From the NCBI GenBank assembly GCA_016868305.1, contig VGHK01000007.1, positions 1 to 64,000 on the forward strand: a DNA stretch of 64,000 nt, in the 5' to 3' direction. Every line of letters starts with the position of its first letter. Position 1 is the first letter of the stretch. Of the stretch, positions 26,698 to 34,825 are shown piece by piece. Under the pieces are notes generated by a model that saw only the letters and a program-made list of their open reading frames with translations, searched no databases and was not told the origin of the DNA. The position numbers and the translations under genes were made by a program. The stretch is from Betaproteobacteria bacterium. GTDB taxonomy: Bacteria; Pseudomonadota; Gammaproteobacteria; Burkholderiales; Burkholderiaceae_A.

Positions 26698-29600
26698 TTA
26701 GCTCCGGATGTTAATAATGGCCTGGGTCAGGGTGTTATTGGTCTCAATGGCCTTGGCATTGGCCTGGAAGGCCCGCTGTGCGGTAATGAGGTCAATTAGC
26801 TCCTGGGTCAGGTCTACGTTGGCCCGCTCACGAGCACCCGAACGGACCGTACCGAATCCCGCCTTGCCAGGCTCACCAAAGGTAATCAGGCCGGACTTTG
26901 ATGTCGCGTAATAGCTGGCATCACCGATCTGGCGCAGCCCTTGCGGGTTGGTAAAGTTAGAGAGAATAATCTTTGCAAGATTGTTCTGGCTGCCGTTAGA
27001 GTATTGGGCGGTAACCAGACCATCGTCGGCAACATCTAGCCCAATTAAGTCACCCTCGGGACGCCCATTCTGTGTCTGCGCGAGAACGCCAAACGGGCTT
27101 GAAAACTGTGTGGTGCCATCGTAGTTAATGGCAAACTGCAGTGTGGCACCGGTCTCTTCGATGGTGGCGGGTTTAAAGTTGATCGGAACTGCCGGAGAGA
27201 CGAGCTCGCCGCGGTTGCTAAAGGTTAGCTCCCCCTTGTCAAGGAAAATCGGGGCATAGAGATCACGGGCCTCCTCTTCTGAAAACTCGCCTGCCTCGGT
27301 TGTCTCATTGCCATCTCGGTCTACATATAAAGGCACACCGTTGTCATTCTCTGCCTGCGGGGGAGCAATCCAGCGCTCAGTGGTTCCCCTGCCATTGGGA
27401 AGATCTCGCAGTCCCCATATGCTGGGGCCGGAAATCTTCAAGAACGAATCGTTTCCTTCAGTGCCTGTCGTAACTTCCAGACGAGTAATATTCCCCTCGG
27501 TTTTGTATTCAACCTTTACATTAGCAACGGTGCGACCCCGGGAGTCTTCCAGAGAATTAATCCGGTCTTCCAGCAAGCGGCGAAAGCTCTCCTTGGTAAA
27601 CTCTCGGCCCACAGGCAGTTGGATAAGCCCTGTTACGTTGTCTACAGTAACTGTAAATGTGCTGGTTTCGGGGTTAAGCGTAAACTTATTGTCAAGGTTG
27701 ATACCGATCGGGTTGCCTTGAACAATCGCAGGTGTTGACCTCACGCCGCGCAGCGGAAGCCGCTCTACAGGCGTATCCCCAGGCTCAAGCTCAAAGATGT
27801 TCAAAAAATTCAGGTATGCGGCGATACGCGGGTTGTCTGAGGTGCCAGCCTGCCTAGCCTGGGCAAGAGTTTCCGCATCAATCCGCTCTCCTTCAACCTC
27901 GTCAATGCTCAGTGGATCGGCCAACGGCGCCAAGATCGCCACCGACGAACGATCTCCGGTGGTTCCTGAGAAGATGCTAAAGGTGCCAGTCTCGTCGTTA
28001 AACCGCACCCGTATTCCTGTCCGCTGGTCGCTCTGGCCATAGTTGGAGTTGCTTGCGCGGATGGTGGCTCCGTTTGGAATCGCTAGGCCGCCATAGGTCC
28101 CCGATTCAAGATCAATACTGGTCAACTCCCTGCCAAGACCGAAAACCTCATTGACTCGGTTATTGTCAAAGGCGCCAATCCGAAGCTCGGCCTTATTGTC
28201 TGTAGGCGTGATTAGGAAAGTCTGCTTCTCAGCAGAGTAGCGAATCAGAACCCTGGGGCTTCCGTCTTCGTTTACGCCAACGCCACCGGAGCCAAGCTCT
28301 CCATCATCCTCTACTGGATCGCGATTAATTGCCCTTTGCAATAACCGGGTCAGGGTGTCTGTTTTGAGGTCTGCAGGCGGCCGCTCTCCGGGCGCAAGTG
28401 CAATATCGCTAAAGGTCTCATCCTCAAAAACAAATAACCCTGTCTCCTCATCAATATCACCCGCCAGATTCAGAGAAATCTTTGCCTCGGGTTCGTTTCC
28501 GATTCGAATCCGAAGTAGATCATAGGTATCAGGCCGTTCCTCGTCACTTGCTACCAGAGAGTCAAGGTCAAAATACCGCTCGTCTCCGTATGCCTTATTA
28601 ATGCGCGCCTCTAGGATTCGGGAAAGCTCGATACCACTGTATTTGGTGTTAGCCTTTCTTATATCTATTGCACCATCCTCATTGAGAATGAGGTCTGAGA
28701 GGTCTACCCTCACCGGAGACGGAGAGTCATCCACATTCAGCGTTACCTGAAGCCCAGACAACGCGACTTCATCATCAAGGTCATCTAATGCATCTTGGTC
28801 CAGTCCCACAAGGTCTGGGAACAAATAGTGCTCGCCGGCCTTTAGGTTATTCAACTGAACAGGCCCTACCTGACGGCCCACGAACTCCGCTGAGACCGAG
28901 GCCTGCTTGTTTGCCAATCGGTCCAGGTTAAAAAGTTTTGTAACGCCACGCGCGATATCCTGGGGGGGGATTTCCGCCTCAGCCTTGACCTGGCCGTACT
29001 TATTGACAAATAGCTTCTCTCCTGCATTGGACTGCGCCTGAATCAATAGCTCATCAAGCTTTGTATCCCCAATCAATACGTGCGTCTGCCATTTGTTGGT
29101 GGGGTCTTCTGGGCTGGCGCGCTGGGTCTTTACGTAGTACACCGTTGCCAGGTACTCGTTACCGCCCGCGTCAAAGATTGTGACTGCGGTAGTCAGGCCG
29201 TAGGTATTAGGATCACGTGGGTCGAATTTTGTTGTAATCACCGGGGCATCTGCCGGGAGGTTTAGCCCAAATTCGATCTCGGTAGTCTCGCGGGCATCTC
29301 CGTTCGTACTGCGCGGAATCACCAGCTTACGTAGGGTTTCAAGGTCTGCCTTGCCCTGAGAGTCTACGCTTGCCGCCATCAGTGCCTGACCCGCCGAGTT
29401 CACCACCGAAAAGGAGTCATCCAGGATAAACGTTCCGTTGCGGGTGTAGATGTCCTGCAGGCCATCGGCTGACTTCAAAGGAAAAAAGCCGTCACCGGTA
29501 ATGGCAATGTCGAGCACACTGGCAGAGAACTGCAGGTTGCCCTGGCTAAACTCCTGGGTAACCCCCTTGAGCGCAACCCCTTGGCCAATAACTGAGGAGG

Positions 29601-29751
29601 CCTTTTGGAGAGGCGAGGTGGCGAAAATATCGCCAAAGTCGGCCCGAGACCGTTTAAAGCCTGTTGTACCAACGTTGGCAATATTGTTACTGATCACGCC
29701 AAGAGAGGCGGTGGCAGCATTCAAACCAGTAAGGGCGGTATAGAAAGACAT
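26698..29751 (-). CDS. flgE: Enlarged hook protein FlgE
   Basis: 1017 aa, more than twice a typical 400-aa hook protein. Terminal D0/D1 motifs are intact: FYTALTGLNAATASLGVISN, NVGTTGFKRSRADFGDIF and, at the end, DLTQELIDLITAQRAFQANA. The insert between about residues 230 and 880 is acidic (for example LDQDALDDLDDEVA) and has no recognised fold. It is expected to form extra outer domains on the hook. AAGGAG lies before the ATG. Long FlgE proteins are known from other bacteria, but together with giant FlgK and FliC this suggests a thickened filament. Confidence 0.93.
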   Translation of the reverse strand: MSFYTALTGLNAATASLGVISNNIANVGTTGFKRSRADFGDIFATSPLQKASSVIGQGVALKGVTQEFSQGNLQFSASVLDIAITGDGFFPLKSADGLQDIYTRNGTFILDDSFSVVNSAGQALMAASVDSQGKADLETLRKLVIPRSTNGDARETTEIEFGLNLPADAPVITTKFDPRDPNTYGLTTAVTIFDAGGNEYLATVYYVKTQRASPEDPTNKWQTHVLIGDTKLDELLIQAQSNAGEKLFVNKYGQVKAEAEIPPQDIARGVTKLFNLDRLANKQASVSAEFVGRQVGPVQLNNLKAGEHYLFPDLVGLDQDALDDLDDEVALSGLQVTLNVDDSPSPVRVDLSDLILNEDGAIDIRKANTKYSGIELSRILEARINKAYGDERYFDLDSLVASDEERPDTYDLLRIRIGNEPEAKISLNLAGDIDEETGLFVFEDETFSDIALAPGERPPADLKTDTLTRLLQRAINRDPVEDDGELGSGGVGVNEDGSPRVLIRYSAEKQTFLITPTDNKAELRIGAFDNNRVNEVFGLGRELTSIDLESGTYGGLAIPNGATIRASNSNYGQSDQRTGIRVRFNDETGTFSIFSGTTGDRSSVAILAPLADPLSIDEVEGERIDAETLAQARQAGTSDNPRIAAYLNFLNIFELEPGDTPVERLPLRGVRSTPAIVQGNPIGINLDNKFTLNPETSTFTVTVDNVTGLIQLPVGREFTKESFRRLLEDRINSLEDSRGRTVANVKVEYKTEGNITRLEVTTGTEGNDSFLKISGPSIWGLRDLPNGRGTTERWIAPPQAENDNGVPLYVDRDGNETTEAGEFSEEEARDLYAPIFLDKGELTFSNRGELVSPAVPINFKPATIEETGATLQFAINYDGTTQFSSPFGVLAQTQNGRPEGDLIGLDVADDGLVTAQYSNGSQNNLAKIILSNFTNPQGLRQIGDASYYATSKSGLITFGEPGKAGFGTVRSGARERANVDLTQELIDLITAQRAFQANAKAIETNNTLTQAIINIRS

Positions 29752-29842
29752 GGTGCAAAACTCCTTAGGTCTATCGGGTGGTGTGGCGTGAGTAAGTTGG
29801 CGTTAAGAGAAAACGTTTGGGCGGGTCTAAAGGGGGGCTGCG

Positions 29843-30541
29843 CTACAGGTCACCATCGATCTTCTTCACTTCACGGAAGTTGATCGTGGCGCCGTTGGAC
29901 ACCTCAAGCACAAGGTCATTGGCCTCGGCACTAAAGCTCACACTCTTCACCACGGCGGGCGTAGCGATAGGCACCTGTGTGAGCTGACCTTGACTGCGCA
30001 CGGTGGCGATAATGCGGTAGGAGTCATCGGGTAGCAGCTGTCCGTTGCGGTCGGTCCCGTCCCAGCGCACGGTAACCTCGCCGGGCATGCGCCGGCCCAT
30101 GGTCTCGGTCTTCACCAGCTGGCCAAGCTTGTTATAGACATTCATTTCAATACTGTCGGCGCCATTGGGAATGCTGATAATTCCGCTAATCGGAGCACCA
30201 TTTTTTAAAATGGCCGGCCCATTGGGAACCGCCACTTTCTTGCCAATCAGGGACGCCCCCTGCAGCATGCGCTCGCCCATCATGGCGTCGAACACATTAT
30301 TCATTTTGTCGGCCATCGATACCGTGGCCTCGAGCTGAGAGAACTGGGCAAGCTGGGCCACAAACTGTTCGTTTTTCATGGGATCAAGCGGATCCTGGTT
30401 TTGCAGCTGCGTGGTGAAAAGCAACAGAAATTCCTTTTGCCCCATCTCGTCATTCACGGGCTTCATCAGTCGCTTTTCCTGCTCGGTTCGTACCGTAGGA
30501 ATACTCTGAGGTAGCTGAAAAGTGCTTGCGGTAATCGTCAT
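29843..30541 (-). CDS. flgD: Hook cap protein FlgD
   Basis: 232 aa. N-terminal export/assembly motif MGQKEFLLLFTTQLQNQDPL (about residues 33-52), NEQFVAQLAQFSQLEA, and the C-terminal FlgD Ig-like region with VRWDGTDRNGQLLPDDSYR. It caps the growing hook and is needed for FlgE polymerisation. It lies 3 bp after flgC and is followed by a 91-bp gap before flgE. Confidence 0.96.
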   Translation of the reverse strand: MTITASTFQLPQSIPTVRTEQEKRLMKPVNDEMGQKEFLLLFTTQLQNQDPLDPMKNEQFVAQLAQFSQLEATVSMADKMNNVFDAMMGERMLQGASLIGKKVAVPNGPAILKNGAPISGIISIPNGADSIEMNVYNKLGQLVKTETMGRRMPGEVTVRWDGTDRNGQLLPDDSYRIIATVRSQGQLTQVPIATPAVVKSVSFSAEANDLVLEVSNGATINFREVKKIDGDL

Positions 30542-30544
30542 AAC

Positions 30545-30967
30545 TTATGCCTTTGTAATCTCAAGGGTCTTCATCATCAGCGCCTTGGCGGTGTTCACCA
30601 CCTCAACGTTGTTCTGGTAGGCACGAGCCGAGGCCATCATTTCCACCATCTCGGTCACCTCGTTAACGTTGGACATCCAGACATAGCCCTCGGCATCGGC
30701 ATGCGGGCTACCAGGCTCATAGACCCGCGGATTGGGGTCCTGCAGGTCAACAATCTTGTCGACCCGTACCCCACCCACATAGGGGGCACCGGCATGGGTG
30801 TCTGCGCGCGAGAGTAGCGCCTTGAACACCGAGCGCTTGGCCTTAAAGGCCTCTTCTTCGGTGGGCGCGGTGGTGTTCTGGTTGGCCAGGTTAGAGGCCG
30901 TAAGGTTCATGCGGGTGAGCTGCGCATTTAAGGCCGTACCCGCAATTCCAAAAATGTTGTCAATCAT
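30545..30967 (-). CDS. flgC: Proximal rod protein FlgC
   Basis: 140 aa. IFGIAGTALNAQLTRMN and ASNLANQNTTAPTEEEAFKAK at the N-terminus and VNEVTEMVEMMASARAYQNN at the C-terminus define FlgC. Normal length. It lies between flgB and flgD in the class II operon. Confidence 0.96.
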   Translation of the reverse strand: MIDNIFGIAGTALNAQLTRMNLTASNLANQNTTAPTEEEAFKAKRSVFKALLSRADTHAGAPYVGGVRVDKIVDLQDPNPRVYEPGSPHADAEGYVWMSNVNEVTEMVEMMASARAYQNNVEVVNTAKALMMKTLEITKA

Positions 30968-31060
30968 GTCTGGCCATCCTTCACGATTCTGTGGCGTCTG
31001 GTTCTGTGGTGCATTTGGCTCTGGGTTTTAGGCGCTGTCGCTGTCTAGAGGCCAATTACC

Positions 31061-31447
31061 CTATTCGCCGCGCAATGCCTTACGAATGCCTGAAATTCGG
31101 TTTTCGAGAAACATCAGAGTGGCCTGGTAGTCGGCCGTGGCCTTGCTGAACTGGGCCTGCTCTATGGTCATTTCCACCGTGTTGCCATCAGTCGCGGCGT
31201 TAAACGGCACGCGAAACTTCAGGCCATCGGGGGTGTTTTCCAGATGGGCAATCTCGTAGTGCTTGTCATTAGTGGCCATTACCCTCACCCCCTGGGTGCC
31301 GGCAATAATCCTTTTAAAGTCAATATCGCGCGCCTTGTAGTTCGGCGTATCGACGTTGGCAATGTTCTGCGAGATCAGCTCCACCCTGCGGTTGCGCACA
31401 GAGAGCGCATGTTCATGAATACCGAATGCGTTTTGAACCAGATTCAT
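31061..31447 (-). CDS. flgB: Proximal rod protein FlgB
   Basis: 128 aa. IHEHALSVRNRRVELISQNI, NVDTPNYKARDIDFK and a C-terminal QAQFSKATADYQATLMFLEN match FlgB. It is the first gene of the flgBCDEF transcript, with a perfect sigma-54 promoter 44-61 bp upstream and an AGGAGG-type ribosome-binding site before the ATG. A 93-bp gap separates it from flgC. Confidence 0.96.
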   Translation of the reverse strand: MNLVQNAFGIHEHALSVRNRRVELISQNIANVDTPNYKARDIDFKRIIAGTQGVRVMATNDKHYEIAHLENTPDGLKFRVPFNAATDGNTVEMTIEQAQFSKATADYQATLMFLENRISGIRKALRGE

Positions 31448-31490
31448 GGCAGCCCCTCCTCTCTAAAGTGTTTGCCGCTCGTGCCGAGGG

Positions 31491-31508
31491 ATGCAACGCG
31501 CGTGCCAA
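31491..31508 (-). promoter_or_regulatory. Sigma-54 promoter of flgBCDEF
   Basis: The minus strand reads TTGGCACGCGCGTTGCAT, a perfect match to the sigma-54 consensus. Predicted start is near 31481, with a 34-nt leader and a strong ribosome-binding site before flgB. Confidence 0.92.
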
Positions 31509-31535
31509 AGAAAAGAGCGGCAAACCATTGCCGCT
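31509..31535 (-). terminator. Hairpin terminator upstream of flgB
   Basis: 8-bp stem AGCGGCAA/TTGCCGCT with loop TGGT on the minus strand, then CTTTTCTTT. It terminates the LysM-transglycosylase transcript and directly abuts the -24 box of the flgB promoter. Confidence 0.72.
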
Positions 31536-31608
31536 TTCAAGAAGGGTCGCTGCAAAGACCCTCCGTGGAGAACGCTGTGTAAAAACCTGCGAGAACGGGT
31601 GCTGCGCA

Positions 31609-32709
31609 TCACGATGTCCGTGGACGGCTCTGCAAGACCGACTCGGTTGAGAAGGTTGGTAGTGAGAAGTTGGGCAGCAGTTCGGGCATGAAGTCAACAC
31701 GCGCACCCATGGAACCCGGGGCCCGTGCCGCTGCCACTGGCGCAACGGCAGCAGTAGGCGCCTTAAACCCAACCGGGGCTGGCCTTTCTTGGGGTGACAC
31801 GGCCTGCTCTCCGGCCTGCCGTGATAGAGCGAGTGCCTCTTTGGCCTGTTGTTGGGCAAACTGGGTGAGCCTGAGATTGGCATTCTCAATAAGCCCTTTG
31901 CGCAGCGATGCCCGCGTAATGGCATTACTCTGGTGTCCACCCACATGCAGCACCGAGGCCTGAGGCCCGGGAATCGGGAGGGCCTTGTGCATCTGTCGCT
32001 CATCGCGGGCCGCTGGGTACAACACGGTGAGATACAGGGCATCTAAAGAGGCCGGACGATACTGTGCCAGTTGGGTGTCTTTGAAATACCGATCGACCAG
32101 ATCAAGCTGCTCAAGCACCGACATGCCCAGAATCTCTTTTGGGTTCTTGCCGAAGCCCACACTGGCCGCGCCCCGATCGGGACCATCACAGAACTGGATC
32201 ACTCCATGACAATTGCCGTTGGTGGCACGCGGATTAAAACCATCACTTTCAATCAGCCCCACGCGAGCAAAGTCATCAGGCAGAAACTTGTACTCGCGCG
32301 ACATGTCGAGAATTCGTCGCCGTACCTCGGCAACGTCCTCTTCAGGGATGTAGCCCTTAGCCACCGCCCGCTCAAGAGTACGCTCAAGCACCCGATGGCT
32401 GCTCTGGCCCTGGCCCAACCCTGACACTGGGCGAATATCGCTCAGGTCTTGGGGGGGCGGCGCGGCCATCGCTGCGCTGGGCTCTGGCTCTGTTGGGCGC
32501 CCCGCGCCGCTGATGGCGGAAAAATCAATGACCTGACCGGGGAAGATCCGATCAATATTGCTTATCTGGTTTTCATTGGCCACGGTTTGCATCCTTTTCA
32601 TCAAATCTGCAAACGACAAGGACGGCGCCTTACCCGATGGGCTGCTCTGGCCTAAAGCCTGCTGAGTCAGCCGGGTAAGCGTGTCGCCGGGTTGTACCGT
32701 CAGTTTCAT
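31609..32709 (-). CDS. LysM-containing lytic transglycosylase-like protein (rod peptidoglycan hydrolase)
   Basis: 366 aa from ATG 32709. Residues about 2-64 form an N-terminal LysM domain (KLTVQPGDTLTRLTQQAL ... FPGQVIDF). Residues about 140-260 resemble a soluble lytic transglycosylase: GLIESDGFNPRATN places a candidate catalytic Glu at 154, followed by HGVIQF. No Sec signal peptide precedes the LysM domain, which is odd for a wall enzyme; export through the flagellar secretion channel is inferred, as with FlgJ, whose muramidase domain is missing here. The C-terminal tail is Pro/Ala-rich. A sigma-54 promoter predicts a leaderless message. An upstream in-frame ATG at 32748 adds no signal peptide. 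Confidence 0.8.
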   Translation of the reverse strand: MKLTVQPGDTLTRLTQQALGQSSPSGKAPSLSFADLMKRMQTVANENQISNIDRIFPGQVIDFSAISGAGRPTEPEPSAAMAAPPPQDLSDIRPVSGLGQGQSSHRVLERTLERAVAKGYIPEEDVAEVRRRILDMSREYKFLPDDFARVGLIESDGFNPRATNGNCHGVIQFCDGPDRGAASVGFGKNPKEILGMSVLEQLDLVDRYFKDTQLAQYRPASLDALYLTVLYPAARDERQMHKALPIPGPQASVLHVGGHQSNAITRASLRKGLIENANLRLTQFAQQQAKEALALSRQAGEQAVSPQERPAPVGFKAPTAAVAPVAAARAPGSMGARVDFMPELLPNFSLPTFSTESVLQSRPRTS

Positions 32710-32720
32710 GGCAGAGGCTA

Positions 32721-32738
32721 AGCAGGGTCTGTGCCATA
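32721..32738 (-). promoter_or_regulatory. Sigma-54 promoter of the LysM-transglycosylase gene
   Basis: The minus strand reads TATGGCACAGACCCTGCT, GG-N10-GC. C at -12 is 32722, so the predicted transcription start (about 32710) is one base before ATG 32709. There is no ribosome-binding site. Confidence 0.72.
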
Positions 32739-32760
32739 AAGAGCCCATACCATGGGTAAG

Positions 32761-32778
32761 TTGGCACGAAGACTGCTA
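32761..32778 (+). promoter_or_regulatory. Sigma-54 promoter of flgA
   Basis: TTGGCACGAAGACTGCTA, with GG at 32763-32764 and GC at 32775-32776, N10 spacing. The predicted start coincides with the A of ATG 32788. It is divergent from the promoter at 32721-32738; the two share a 78-bp intergenic region. Confidence 0.72.
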
Positions 32779-32787
32779 CTGCGGGCT

Positions 32788-33657
32788 ATGAAAAAGATTT
32801 CAGGCACCTATCGCTTCTTCCCATGGCCGAGGCATGCCCTGTCTGCTTTGGCTGCCCTGTCTGCTCATTCGGTCCTGTCTGCCTCTTCGGCACTTGCCTC
32901 ACAGCCCTCCCTGGGTGCTGAGCTTGCCTGGCTCGAAGACGAGGCCCGGCAATGGGTGGTAAAAACCTATGGCATCACGCCGCAGTCAGTTGGATTCGCC
33001 CCGATAGACCGACGGATTGCTATTACACCCTGTCCAGAGGCGTTGGCCATTGATGCGCCCTTTGGCGGCACCAAGACCGTTCGCGTACGGTGCGCATCAG
33101 ATCTATCCGAAAAATGGCAGGTGTTTCTGCAACGTACCGATCCAGGCGCCGATGCCAAAGGCTCGAGGCATGGCTCAGCACAACAGACACAATACGGCAA
33201 GGTGACGGTGCGATCGGAGTCTACCGCTTCGCAGGGCAGGCCCGCCGCGCCCACCCCACAGGCAGAAACCCAGGCAATGATGGTAGTTGTGGCGAAGCTA
33301 AACCTAGCGGCCGGCCAGGCCTTGGAGCCCGGGGCCTTTGCACTGGAATCCCGAACAATTACGGGGAACCCCGGCAATTACTTTCTGCAGGCCGATGGGC
33401 TGGAGTTCTCCGAGCTCGTGCGCAATGTGAAGGCCGGAGACCCGATTCGGCAGCGTGACCTCAAAAAGGCACTGCTTATCCGGCGTAATCATTTGGTTCA
33501 GTTTTCACTTTCCAACGCTCCCGGGCTTCAGGTATCGTTGCAACTGCAGGCCATGGACGATGGTCGAATTGGCGACCAGATCAGGCTTAAAAACCCCGAT
33601 TCGGGCCGCGTGCTTACGGGCTTGGTGGTTGGGCGCAATATGGTTCGGGGGCTTTAA
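32788..33657 (+). CDS. flgA: P-ring assembly chaperone FlgA
   Basis: 289 aa from ATG 32788 (an ATG at 32752 would give 301 aa but contains the sigma-54 promoter). The N-terminus has a signal peptide rich in Ala/Ser/Leu ending near SSALASQ. The C-terminal SAF/ChapFlgA domain shows VVAKLNLAAGQALEPGAF, VKAGDPIRQRDLKKALLI and GRVLTGLVVGRNMV. FlgA helps FlgI form the P-ring in the periplasm. No ribosome-binding site is visible, consistent with a leaderless mRNA. Confidence 0.9.
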   Translation: MKKISGTYRFFPWPRHALSALAALSAHSVLSASSALASQPSLGAELAWLEDEARQWVVKTYGITPQSVGFAPIDRRIAITPCPEALAIDAPFGGTKTVRVRCASDLSEKWQVFLQRTDPGADAKGSRHGSAQQTQYGKVTVRSESTASQGRPAAPTPQAETQAMMVVVAKLNLAAGQALEPGAFALESRTITGNPGNYFLQADGLEFSELVRNVKAGDPIRQRDLKKALLIRRNHLVQFSLSNAPGLQVSLQLQAMDDGRIGDQIRLKNPDSGRVLTGLVVGRNMVRGL

Positions 33658-33701
33658 CTGTATGTTTCGTAAAAAAATGCGCAAACTTTTGAATCTAGGG
33701 C

Positions 33702-33728
33702 TAAAGTCTGGGTGTAATCTGCCGATCT
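33702..33728 (+). promoter_or_regulatory. Sigma-28 promoter of flgMN
   Basis: TAAAGTCT, 11 nt, GCCGATCT, between flgA and flgM. It puts flgM under the sigma factor it inhibits, the usual feedback arrangement. The leader is about 60 nt, with AAAGGA before the flgM ATG. Confidence 0.88.
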
Positions 33729-33792
33729 CTTCTCTAGCCAGTAAGCGGCCCCCCATATTTATTCTAAGTATCTGTTTTTAAAGGAAACTCTC

Positions 33793-34092
33793 ATGACCGA
33801 TGCCATTAACTCTGCAAACCGTGCGGCTCGGGTCGACCTTCTTGCCGAAAATGCCCGCCTGAAAAAGGCCGAGGAGGCAGAAAAGTTTCGCAAGGCTGCG
33901 CCCACAAACGAGCCGGCTAGACCCCCCGCCGACGAGATTCGCCTCAGTGCAGCGGCCACCAGGGTAATGGAAGGCCCCGACTTCGATGCCGAAAAGGTAG
34001 AGCGTATTAAGCAGGCCATCCGCGATGGCAACTATCCGCTCGATTCTCGCCGTATCGCAGAAAGCTTCCTGGCCATTGAGAAGATGATCTAA
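33793..34092 (+). CDS. flgM: Anti-sigma-28 factor FlgM
   Basis: 99 aa. The C-terminal sigma-binding region is clear: DEIRLSAAATRVMEGPDFDA, EKVERIKQAIRDGNYPLD and RRIAESFLAIEKMI. FlgM holds FliA (59063) inactive until hook completion allows its secretion. The gene starts 7 nt after an AAAGGA site. It is followed 11 bp later by flgN. Confidence 0.94.
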   Translation: MTDAINSANRAARVDLLAENARLKKAEEAEKFRKAAPTNEPARPPADEIRLSAAATRVMEGPDFDAEKVERIKQAIRDGNYPLDSRRIAESFLAIEKMI

Positions 34093-34103
34093 GGCTGCGG
34101 CTG

Positions 34104-34496
34104 GTGAGCTTCGCCTCAGAAAAAACCTCTGCATCCCGCTTAGCCGCCCTTCTCGACGAAGAATTCGAGGCACTCAAGGCCCAAGACCTCGATCGGTTCG
34201 AGTCTCTGCAGCCCGAGAAAACCAGTCTTATTGCCAAGCTGGCCGGGGTACAGCCACCAGCGGTTGGGGCCGACGACACCGCTGCCAGCGCAGACTGGCG
34301 CAGCTTTCAAGACACGGTGCTCGAATGCCGCGACCGCCATCGGCGCAACAGTATTCTTATCCAGCGCAAACTCGACGCGATTCGCGCGGCACTTAAAACG
34401 CTGCAAGGCGCCGACCCCACCAGCTCTGTGGAAGTCTACGACCGACTTGGCCGCATTGCCATGGGCAGAAAAAAAAGCAGCTTTACCGACGCATAA
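34104..34496 (+). CDS. flgN: FlgK/FlgL export chaperone FlgN
   Basis: 130 aa from GTG 34104. Helical protein with LAALLDEEFEALKAQDLDRF, a heptad-like central helix and RRNSILIQRKLDAIRAALKT, typical of FlgN. It binds the C-termini of FlgK and FlgL for export; here FlgK is giant, but the terminal helices it would recognise are conserved. Co-transcribed with flgM; ends at a bidirectional terminator. Confidence 0.88.
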   Translation: MSFASEKTSASRLAALLDEEFEALKAQDLDRFESLQPEKTSLIAKLAGVQPPAVGADDTAASADWRSFQDTVLECRDRHRRNSILIQRKLDAIRAALKTLQGADPTSSVEVYDRLGRIAMGRKKSSFTDA

Positions 34497-34512
34497 AGGC
34501 GAAAAGCCTTTT
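34495..34512. terminator. Bidirectional terminator between flgN and the flhB-tail paralogue
   Basis: AAAGGC/GCCTTT stem with a GAAAA loop and a T-run on the plus side and A/T on the minus side. It separates two converging transcripts and overlaps the flgN stop. Confidence 0.6.
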
Positions 34513-34523
34513 GCTGCTATTCG

Positions 34524-34799
34524 TTATTTTTCATCGCCGGGCTTCATGCCTTTAAGCCAGTAGGCCCAAGACAAGATAACAGCCACGGCCGCATACAGGT
34601 GCTCGGGGATTTCCTGATCGAGCTCAAGCTTATAGAGCAAGGCCAGCAACTGCGGGTCTTGGGCGATATAAACCCCCTGCCTCTGGGCCTCTTCGATAAT
34701 CGCCTGGGCCATCTCTTCGGTGCCCTTGGCCACCACCACAGGCGCACGGTGCTGGCCATACTCCAAGGCAACTGCCTCAAGGCTGCGACGCGAGACCAT
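34524..34799 (-). CDS. FlhB C-terminal domain paralogue
   Basis: 91 aa. It matches only the cytoplasmic C-terminal subdomain of FlhB: APVVVAKGTEEMAQAIIEEA, QGVYIAQDPQLLALLYKLEL and EIPEHLYAAVAVILSWAYWL align with the tail of the full FlhB at 46919. It lacks membrane segments and the NPxH cleavage motif. Such stand-alone FlhB-like proteins (FlhX-type) sit beside FliK-like genes in many bacteria and may affect the switch of export specificity. It ends the flgP operon and follows the second FliK-like gene. Confidence 0.85.
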   Translation of the reverse strand: MVSRRSLEAVALEYGQHRAPVVVAKGTEEMAQAIIEEAQRQGVYIAQDPQLLALLYKLELDQEIPEHLYAAVAVILSWAYWLKGMKPGDEK

Positions 34800-34825
34800 G
34801 CCTACCTACCCTCTACCCTTTCGCG

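Noticed and set aside
31413-32042. 209-codon minus-strand ORF overlapping flgB and the transglycosylase gene
   Set aside because: Arg/Pro/Cys-rich translation without any family motif; it is a shadow frame of the real gene and covers a terminator and promoter.
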